Shown piece after piece: positions 14,162 to 19,313 of a DNA stretch of 19,313 nt (position 1 is its first letter; each line of letters opens with the position of its first letter). Origin of the DNA: CAZGMC01 sp964526565 (lineage in GTDB: Bacteria > Pseudomonadota > Alphaproteobacteria > DSM-16000 > Inquilinaceae); contig CAZGMC010000080.1 of the NCBI GenBank assembly GCA_964526565.1, positions 1-19,313 on the forward strand. Direction: 5' to 3'. Below the pieces are notes generated by a model. The model ran no database searches. It saw only the letters and a list, made by a program, of their open reading frames with translations, and was not told the origin of the DNA. A program made the position numbers and the translations under genes.

Positions 14162-14901
14162 GGCATTCCCTCCGTCGCCGCGGTCCGCCGTCCGGTTCCC
14201 GCGTGGCGAGGCACCCCGGCGGGCACGGCAGCGGCCGGCCGCGCCTTCATGAATGGGCGATGAGAATCCTCACGCCGGCCGCGCTGCAGCGTCAAGCCAC
14301 GGTTGGAGGAAGGGCCATCGCCACGGGTCGCCGCACACCACGCGCTGCACTGCAGCAAAGCATGCCGTCAGCGCGAGGCGCATCTGCCGGGGCTGCATGG
14401 CTTTTGGGCTTGTTTGCACTGCACGCATGGCGCCCCGGCGCCGCTGCATGTTCCCGTTGGGTTCTGCCGGTTCGGCAGCAAGGTTCCCGCACCCTCGCCG
14501 CAAAAAGCAATATTCTTTCCGCATGCAGGCCGCATGCAGGGCTCCACCGGCAAGCGTTGCCGGCGGCGCATGGTTCGGCACGGTCGTGGTGACGCTCTGA
14601 TGAAGTGCCGGCGAAGAAGCCGCGACGCCCGCCATGCATTCAGGTGATGGCCGTCATGCACGGGGGCATCTGGCAGGAAAAGCACCAGACAGGCCATGCC
14701 TTCGGGCAATGCCAGTCATTCCAACTCGGCGCTGCATTTCTCCGGCTGTGGCCGGTACTGTATCGGTGTGATCCAGCGCCAATGCGGCTGCTTGATCCAC
14801 TTCATGAGTTTCTCGCCGCGGCGCCTGCGGCACCTGAATCGCCAAAGCCGACGATCGGTGCCGGGCAAGGCGACGACGGCACAGCACGAAGGAGACGGGT
14901 C
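14162..14901. other. Long stretch without a supported gene
   Basis: These 740 bases separate the divergent cytochrome and small membrane protein genes. Several short frames on both strands overlap each other, give Cys/His/Arg-rich products and have no ribosome binding sites. Third-position bias is lost compared with neighbouring genes. An 11-bp direct repeat (ccgcatgcagg, twice) lies near 14519-14540. It could hold promoters for both flanking genes, a small RNA or gene debris; I can assign none. Confidence 0.5.
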
Positions 14902-15015
14902 ATGTCCATGCGTCTTGAGGAACACCTGACCAAGGCCGGTATCGCTGTCGCGGGTGCGGGCTGCGCCCTGTTCACCGTCCTGTTCGTCCTGACGATCATC
15001 GACAAGGCCCTCTGA
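14902..15015 (+). CDS. Small 37-residue single-pass membrane protein, unknown function
   Basis: The product begins MSMRLEEHLTKAGIAVAGAG and continues into a hydrophobic helix (about residues 13-33) ending IIDKAL. An excellent ribosome binding site, AAGGAGA, sits seven bases before the ATG at 14902, and a strong intrinsic terminator lies about 105 bases after the stop, so the unit has the layout of a real short transcript. The frame is open for another 297 bases upstream, but that extension lacks coding character. I do not recognise a family. The short amphipathic N terminus plus one helix is like small accessory subunits of membrane complexes, which is only a guess. Confidence 0.65.
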   Translation: MSMRLEEHLTKAGIAVAGAGCALFTVLFVLTIIDKAL

Positions 15016-15384
15016 CGGTTTCCCCGCTCCGGCCCAGCCGCCGGGGCGCCGCCGCCCGCTGCCCGGGCACCAGCCGGTTCCCGACAGCGGCATGTCCCCA
15101 GCCACGCAGCCGGTCCCTCAGCCGCAACGGGCTTGCCCGTTGCGGCTTTTTCTGTTGCAGCCGCGGCCGCGGCCGGGTGTCCCGGAGGCGGCCCGCACCG
15201 CGCGCTCCCTCGACTCGGCAATGTTTCTTTTCTATGGACACCGTCACGCGGCGGGTGGAACCATAGGCGTACGAGGGAGGACCAGGCGACCGCCGCGGAC
15301 CGCACGTTCGGGCAGCACGGCGCGGATCAAGGGCAACCCTAGGCGCCTGGCGCAACCGATCAAAGAAAACGAGTCGAGGCGCTG
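15016..15384. other. Intergenic region holding a terminator and the EF-G-like gene leader
   Basis: After the small membrane protein gene, this stretch contains the terminator at 15120-15151 and then about 230 bases upstream of the EF-G-like gene. A GC-poor patch around 15220-15238 (aatgtttcttttctatgg) is the best place for a promoter, but no clear -35/-10 pair can be named. GAGGGAGGA near 15271-15279 looks like a ribosome binding site but has no start codon at a proper distance. Confidence 0.45.
15120..15151 (+). terminator. Rho-independent terminator
   Basis: A 13-bp perfect stem, agccgcaacgggc pairing with gcccgttgcggct, is followed directly by a run of five T. It lies downstream of the 37-residue membrane protein gene and upstream of the EF-G-like gene, and works in the plus direction. 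Confidence 0.93.
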
Positions 15385-17451
15385 ATGAGCGACACCGCTA
15401 CAACCCACCAGACCCACGCTCCCCGCTGCGTCGCGCTGGTCGGCCCACAGGGTGGCGGCAAGACCAGCCTGCTGGAGAGCATCCTTCACATCACCGGGGC
15501 GACCACGCGCAAGGGCACCGTCAAGGACGGCACCACCGTCGGCGACAGCACCGACGAGGCCAGATCGCGCCTGATGAGCACCGAGGTGACCCCGGCCGTC
15601 ACGACCTATCTGGGCGACACCTGGACCTTCCTCGACTGCCCCGGCTCGGTGGAGCTGATGCAGGAAAGCCTGAATGCGCTGATGGCGGCCGACGCCGCAG
15701 TGGTCGTGTGCGAGCCGGACCTGGACCGCTCGGTGGCCCTGGCGCCGGTGTTCCGCTTCCTCGACGACCACGCCATCCCGCACATGGTGTTCGTCAACAA
15801 GATGGAGAGCGCGTCGGCTCACACCGCCGACCTGATGCGCGTGCTGCAGGGCCAGTCGCAGCGCCCGCTGGTGCTGCGCCAGGTGCCGATCCGCGACGGC
15901 GAGCAGGTCACCGGCTTCGTCGACCTGGTGTCCGAGCGCGCCTACCAGTACGACGGCAGCAATCCGTCCAAGCTGATCGGCATCCCCGAAAGCATCAGCG
16001 AGCGCGAGCAGAACGCGCGGCAGGAGATGCTCGAGGCGCTGGCCGACCATGACGACACGCTGCTCGAGCAGCTTCTGGAAGACGTCGTGCCGCCGCCGGC
16101 TGAGATCTACGAGCAGCTCGCCAAGGATTTCGCCGAGGACCTGATCGTGCCGGTGCTGATCGGCGAGGCCGAGGCCGAGCACGGCGTCCGCCGCCTGCTC
16201 AAGGCGCTGCGCCACGAGGTGCCGGAGCCCGAGCGGACCACGCAGCGCCTGGGGGACCGCCTGGGAGACCGCCTGGGCATCGGCGACGAACCGCTGGTCG
16301 CGGTGGTGTTCAAGACCGTGCACGCTCCGCACGCTGGAAAGTTGTCCTATGCCCGCATCCTGCGCGGTACCGTCACCGACGGCATGAGCTGCGGCGAGCA
16401 CCGGATCAGCGGCCTGTACCGGCTGCACGGCGCCACCACCACCAAGATCGCCAAGGCCGAGGCCGGCGAGGTCGCGGCCCTCGGCAAGATGGACGCCGTC
16501 GCCACCGGCGACCTGCTGACGCGCGGCGGCCCGCGGCACCTGGACGGCTGGCCGGAGCCGCTGTCGACGGTCCATGCCGTGGCGCTGGCGGCGGAGAACC
16601 GCAACGACGAGGTCAAGCTGACCGGCGCCATCCAGAAGCTGGTCGAGGAGGACCCGTCGCTGGTGTTCGAGCAGAACCCGGAGGTCGGCGGCCTGATCCT
16701 GCGCGGCCAGGGCGAGGTGCAGCTGCTGCTGGCGCTGGACCGCATGCAGCGCCGCTACAACGTCAAGGTGACGGCGCGCAAGCCCGAGGTGCCGTACAAG
16801 GAGACGATCCGCCGCGGCGTCCACCAGCACGCCCGCCACAAGAAGCAGAGCGGCGGCCACGGCCAGTTCGGCGACGTCCACATCGACATCAAGCCGCTGG
16901 AGCGCGGCGCCGGCTTCGAGTTCAGTGAGACCGTGGTCGGCGGCGCTGTGCCGCGCCAGTACATCCCCAGCGTCGAGGCCGGCGTGCGCGACTACCTGAA
17001 CCGCGGGCCGCTCGGCTTCCCGGTGGTCGACGTCGCCGTGACCCTGACCGATGGCCAGTACCACGCCGTCGACAGCTCCGACATGGCGTTCCGGACCGCC
17101 GGGCGGCTGGCCATGAGCGAGGGCATGCCCAAATGCGATCCCGTCCTGCTGGAACCGATCGCCGAGGTCAAGGTGTTCGTGCCGAGCGAATACACGGCCA
17201 AGGTGCAGCGCATCCTGAGCAGCCGGCGCGGCCAGATCCTGGGTTTCAACGCGCGCGACGGCTGGGACGGCTGGGACGAGGTCAAGGCCTATCTGCCGCA
17301 GGCCGAGATGCAGGACCTGATCACCGATCTGCGCTCGCTGACCCTTGGTATCGGCACCTACGTGGCGCGCTTCAGCCACCTGCAGGAACTGACGGGCCGC
17401 GAAGCCGACCGCGTCATCGAGCAACGCCAGCAGCAGCTCGCCGCCGCCTGA
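15385..17451 (+). CDS. EF-G2-like translation-factor GTPase paralogue with degenerate switch motifs
   Basis: The 688-residue product has all EF-G domains: a G domain (1-260), domain II (about 300-390), III, IV and V. The closest family is the EF-G-like protein EF-G2, a paralogue of the canonical translocase. The P loop is GPQGGGKTS (20-28) and G4 is NKME (138-141). Switch II reads DCPGS (84-88) where EF-G has DTPGH, so the histidine that activates water is Ser88; switch I has RLMSTE instead of RGIS/T. Domain IV keeps RHKKQSGGHGQFGDV and VGGAVPRQYIPSVEAGV. GTP hydrolysis is therefore likely slow or differently triggered. A three-unit RLGD repeat lies in the linker before domain II. The ATG at 15385 has GAGG upstream. 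It appears monocistronic. Its cellular role is unknown; it should not be named fusA. Confidence 0.9.
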   Translation: MSDTATTHQTHAPRCVALVGPQGGGKTSLLESILHITGATTRKGTVKDGTTVGDSTDEARSRLMSTEVTPAVTTYLGDTWTFLDCPGSVELMQESLNALMAADAAVVVCEPDLDRSVALAPVFRFLDDHAIPHMVFVNKMESASAHTADLMRVLQGQSQRPLVLRQVPIRDGEQVTGFVDLVSERAYQYDGSNPSKLIGIPESISEREQNARQEMLEALADHDDTLLEQLLEDVVPPPAEIYEQLAKDFAEDLIVPVLIGEAEAEHGVRRLLKALRHEVPEPERTTQRLGDRLGDRLGIGDEPLVAVVFKTVHAPHAGKLSYARILRGTVTDGMSCGEHRISGLYRLHGATTTKIAKAEAGEVAALGKMDAVATGDLLTRGGPRHLDGWPEPLSTVHAVALAAENRNDEVKLTGAIQKLVEEDPSLVFEQNPEVGGLILRGQGEVQLLLALDRMQRRYNVKVTARKPEVPYKETIRRGVHQHARHKKQSGGHGQFGDVHIDIKPLERGAGFEFSETVVGGAVPRQYIPSVEAGVRDYLNRGPLGFPVVDVAVTLTDGQYHAVDSSDMAFRTAGRLAMSEGMPKCDPVLLEPIAEVKVFVPSEYTAKVQRILSSRRGQILGFNARDGWDGWDEVKAYLPQAEMQDLITDLRSLTLGIGTYVARFSHLQELTGREADRVIEQRQQQLAAA
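16246..16281. repeat. 12-bp in-frame repeat, three units, in the EF-G-like linker
   Basis: Three 12-bp units starting cgcctggg encode Arg-Leu-Gly-Asp twice and then Arg-Leu-Gly-Ile. They lie between the G domain and domain II, where a small insertion is tolerated. Confidence 0.8.
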
Positions 17452-17508
17452 GCCCCCGCCTGAGCCCCCGCCCGAGGCCCCGCCTGAGCCCGTGCCTGAG
17501 GCCCCGCC
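17449..17508. repeat. 12-bp tandem repeat, five units, starting at the EF-G-like stop codon
   Basis: Five exact-length 12-bp units (tgagcccccgcc and variants) begin with the TGA of the EF-G-like gene. In frame, units 1, 2, 4 and 5 each start with TGA, so the stop codon is repeated four times; the third unit starts CGA. Confidence 0.95.
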
Positions 17509-17517
17509 GCACGGACC

Positions 17518-17545
17518 GGCCCTTCCCCGGAAGCGGGGGAGGGCC
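17518..17545 (+). terminator. Hairpin after the EF-G-like gene, no T-run
   Basis: ggcccttccccg and cgggggagggcc form a 12-bp stem with one G-U wobble and a four-base loop. No T-run follows, so it may be a weak or factor-dependent terminator, or a transcript-stabilising hairpin. Confidence 0.45.
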
Positions 17546-17652
17546 AGGGTCCGGCATCCGCAACCGCTTACCGGTTTTCACCCCCTGTTGATTTGCCCGT
17601 CGGCGCCCGCACCACCATACTCTGTGCACGACCGCAGCAGAGGAACGCGGGC

Positions 17653-18621
17653 ATGCTGATCAGGATCAAGCGCGGTTGGGAACTGCCCGAGACGGCGGCG
17701 ACGCCCGAAGCGGTCTACCTCAACCGGCGCCAACTCATGCGGGCGGCCGCCGCCGGGACGATCGCGGCGGCGACGGCGGGGCTGGTGCCCGGCCGGGCGC
17801 GCGGCCAGGATGCCGATCCGACCGCCGACCTCTATCCGGTGCCGCGCAACGAGCGCTACACGGTGAGCCGGCCGCTGACCGGCGAGGATCTGGCCACCAC
17901 CTACAACAATTTCTACGAGTTCGGCTCGCACAAGGAGATCTGGCAGGCCGCCCAGGCGCTGCCGATCCGGCCCTGGACCGTCACCTTCGATGGGCTGGTG
18001 GAGGAGGAGCGGACCGTCGACATCGACACCCTGGTCCGCGCCATGCCGCTGGAGGAGCGGGTCTACCGCCTGCGCTGCGTCGAGGCCTGGGCGATGACCG
18101 TGCCGTGGAGCGGTTTTCCCATGGCGGCGCTGGTCGACTATGCGCGGCCGCTCGGCTCGGCGCGCTATGTGCGCATGGAGACGTTCCAGGATCCGGACGT
18201 GGCGCCGGGCCAGCGCCAGTTCTGGTACCCGTGGCCCTATGTCGAAGGGCTGACCATCGAGGAGGCGACCAACGAGCTGGCCTTCATGGTCACCGGCCTG
18301 TACGGCCGGCCGGTGCCGAAGCAGAACGGCGCACCGCTGCGCCTGGCGACGCCGTGGAAGTACGGCTTCAAGTCGGCCAAGTCGCTGGTACGCTTCACCT
18401 TTACCGAGGAGCGGCCGGTCAACTTCTGGCAGGAGCTGCAGTCCAACGAGTACGGCTTCTGGGCCAACGTCAACCCGGAGGTGCCGCACCCGCGCTGGAG
18501 CCAGGCGAGCGAGCGCCTGCTCGGCATGGATGAGCGAGTCCCTACCCGTTTGTACAATGGATACGGGGAGTTTGTCGCACATCTTTACGCCGGTCTGGAG
18601 GGTGAACGCCTGTTCATGTGA
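17653..18621 (+). CDS. msrP: Protein-methionine-sulfoxide reductase catalytic subunit MsrP (YedY)
   Basis: MsrP is a periplasmic molybdopterin enzyme that reduces methionine sulfoxide in envelope proteins, taking electrons from the haem membrane protein MsrQ. The product is 322 residues (E. coli 334) from the ATG at 17653, preceded by AGAGGA eight bases away; a longer frame from 17593 has no such site. NRRQLMRAAAAG (24-35) is the twin-arginine signal, with probable cleavage near residue 50 (ARG-QD). Cys142 in RLRCVEAWAM is the molybdenum ligand; NNFYEF (85-90), EMETFQDP-like and PWKYGFKSAKS segments are family hallmarks. The gene is followed by a terminator, not by msrQ, so its electron partner must be encoded elsewhere. 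Confidence 0.96.
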   Translation: MLIRIKRGWELPETAATPEAVYLNRRQLMRAAAAGTIAAATAGLVPGRARGQDADPTADLYPVPRNERYTVSRPLTGEDLATTYNNFYEFGSHKEIWQAAQALPIRPWTVTFDGLVEEERTVDIDTLVRAMPLEERVYRLRCVEAWAMTVPWSGFPMAALVDYARPLGSARYVRMETFQDPDVAPGQRQFWYPWPYVEGLTIEEATNELAFMVTGLYGRPVPKQNGAPLRLATPWKYGFKSAKSLVRFTFTEERPVNFWQELQSNEYGFWANVNPEVPHPRWSQASERLLGMDERVPTRLYNGYGEFVAHLYAGLEGERLFM

Positions 18622-19115
18622 CCGCAGCCGGCCGCTCCCCCGGGCCGACTGCGCAATCTGCCCCTTTCCGCCTCGTGCGGAGAGGGGCTTTTTCTTTGCC
18701 GACTCTTTGCCGATCCTGGCCTGCTGCCAGGAGGACCCGAAGGGCGGCTCAGGCCGGGCGGCTGCCGGGCAGGCCCAGCGCCGCCAGTGTCCGGCGCATC
18801 CAGCGCCAGACCACCTGCCGCGTCGCGAGGGCAAGGCGCCCCGAGCCCGGTCGCCGGGACCGGGGCCGGGACCGCCGATCCGAGTACAGTTCCAACAGGC
18901 AGCGCGCCGTGTGCGTGAACATGTGCTTGACTTTCGTCCGTATGCGCGATTCTTCCACAACCATATCAAGCCATGCCCGCATTGACTTGTCCAGACAAAA
19001 AATCCACATAACGCCTCAGGCTTTCGATGAAACGGAAGGGTTCATAGGGTGAGGCCGGGATCATTCGAATGTTTGTGGGCTCGGCCTCCAGATGTCTTGA
19101 AAAGGTCCATGAGCT
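18622..19115. other. Region after msrP without a supported gene
   Basis: This stretch contains the msrP terminator and then about 420 bases in which frames on both strands are short. A minus-strand frame at 18749-19009 (86 codons) starts with a fairly normal protein-like segment but turns Arg-rich, lacks third-position bias and has no ribosome binding site. I call nothing here. Confidence 0.5.
18660..18693 (+). terminator. Rho-independent terminator of msrP
   Basis: gcccctttccgc pairs with gcggagaggggc (12 bp, one G-U wobble) around a ctcgt loop and is followed by five T. It lies 39 bases after the msrP stop. Confidence 0.92.
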
Positions 19116-19313
19116 TTATTGCAGTGCAGCATACGATGATGTCAGCGCCTGTTGGGTCCGCACCATGACCGTGGCGTCCGCTTGATGCGCCGCGGCTTCT
19201 TTCTGCACGACTGTTTTCGAGAATGTCATCAAGACATCCACGCCTCCCACGCCACGGGCCACGCCACGGGCCACGCCACGGGCCACGCCACGGGCCACGC
19301 CACGGGCCACGCC
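19116..19313 (-). CDS. Hypothetical protein, possibly partial at right edge
   Basis: A minus-strand frame is open from the window edge to a stop at 19116. The first part is a translated 12-bp repeat (Ala-Arg-Gly-Val), so the true start is uncertain. An internal ATG at 19229, with GGGAGGC 12 bases upstream, would give 37 residues: MTFSKTVVQKEAAAHQADAT and a further helical, Ala/Gln-rich end. I do not recognise a family. The non-repeat part looks like a plausible helical protein, but it is short. Confidence 0.3.
   Translation of the reverse strand, partial: GVARGVARGVARGVARGVARGVGGVDVLMTFSKTVVQKEAAAHQADATVMVRTQQALTSSYAALQ
19249..19313. repeat. 12-bp tandem repeat running off the window end
   Basis: Unit acgccacgggcc is repeated five times without a change and then continues into the edge (5.4 units visible). 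The perfect identity implies recent expansion. Its full length cannot be seen. Confidence 0.95.

Noticed and set aside
13424..14263. Plus-strand frame of 279 codons opposite parD and the cytochrome gene
   Set aside because: The cytochrome haem motif and the ParD match fix the coding strand as minus.
15244..17424. Long minus-strand frame (726 codons) opposite the EF-G-like gene
   Set aside because: Antisense shadow; the EF-G-like product on the plus strand has all domain motifs.
18749..19009. Minus-strand 86-codon frame after msrP
   Set aside because: No ribosome binding site, weak third-position bias, and an Arg-rich second half; only a chance frame can be supported.

Overview
The window comes from a high-GC alphaproteobacterium, probably of the Rhodospirillales or a relative. 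The evidence is the strong G/C bias at third codon positions, the HslV sequence type, the degenerate EF-G2-like paralogue and the mix of housekeeping and redox genes. This placement is inference from protein resemblance, not a measured phylogeny.

Layout. At the left edge, on the minus strand, lie a 3'-truncated hslV (1-534), a lipoprotein HtrA/trypsin-like protease with a repeated Ser-Thr-Ala-Pro-Gly linker (646-2103), a KefB/KefC-type cation:proton antiporter (2527-4293) and a VapBC toxin-antitoxin pair (4611-5250). An ExoD-like membrane protein faces right (5538-6131). It is followed by a small Pmp3/YqaE proteolipid on the minus strand (6264-6464) and a doubtful small membrane ORF on the plus strand (6540-6764).

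The centre (6803-13098, minus strand) is a compact Hyb-type [NiFe] uptake hydrogenase operon. Transcription order is small subunit (HybO-like), four-cluster ferredoxin (HybA-like), NrfD-type membrane subunit (HybB-like), large subunit (HybC-like), maturation endopeptidase (HybD-like) and HypA/HybF nickel chaperone. Together they make a periplasm-facing, membrane-attached H2:quinone oxidoreductase plus two of its nickel-maturation factors. HypB, HypC, HypD, HypE and HypF are not in the window. The AT-rich upstream region carries a near-perfect FNR/FixK-type box placed as in a class II activated promoter, and a 16/19 match to the classical Fur box. Behind it lie a ParD-like antitoxin, a 20-codon ParE remnant and a membrane-anchored c-type cytochrome (13703-14161).

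The right side, on the plus strand, holds a 37-residue membrane protein with a good ribosome binding site and a strong terminator, an EF-G2-like GTPase paralogue whose switch motifs are degenerate (15385-17451), and the MsrP (YedY) periplasmic molybdoenzyme (17653-18621) with its own terminator. The last 600 bases hold only weak ORFs and a 12-bp repeat array that runs off the end.

A recurring oddity is GC-rich short tandem repeats. Eight arrays with unit lengths of 9 to 18 bp lie between genes, inside linkers or across stop codons. I found no RNA genes, insertion sequences or CRISPR arrays. The window looks like ordinary chromosome with an accessory hydrogenase module. The most interesting points are the regulatory region of the hydrogenase, the decayed parDE next to it, the degenerate EF-G paralogue and the repeat arrays.
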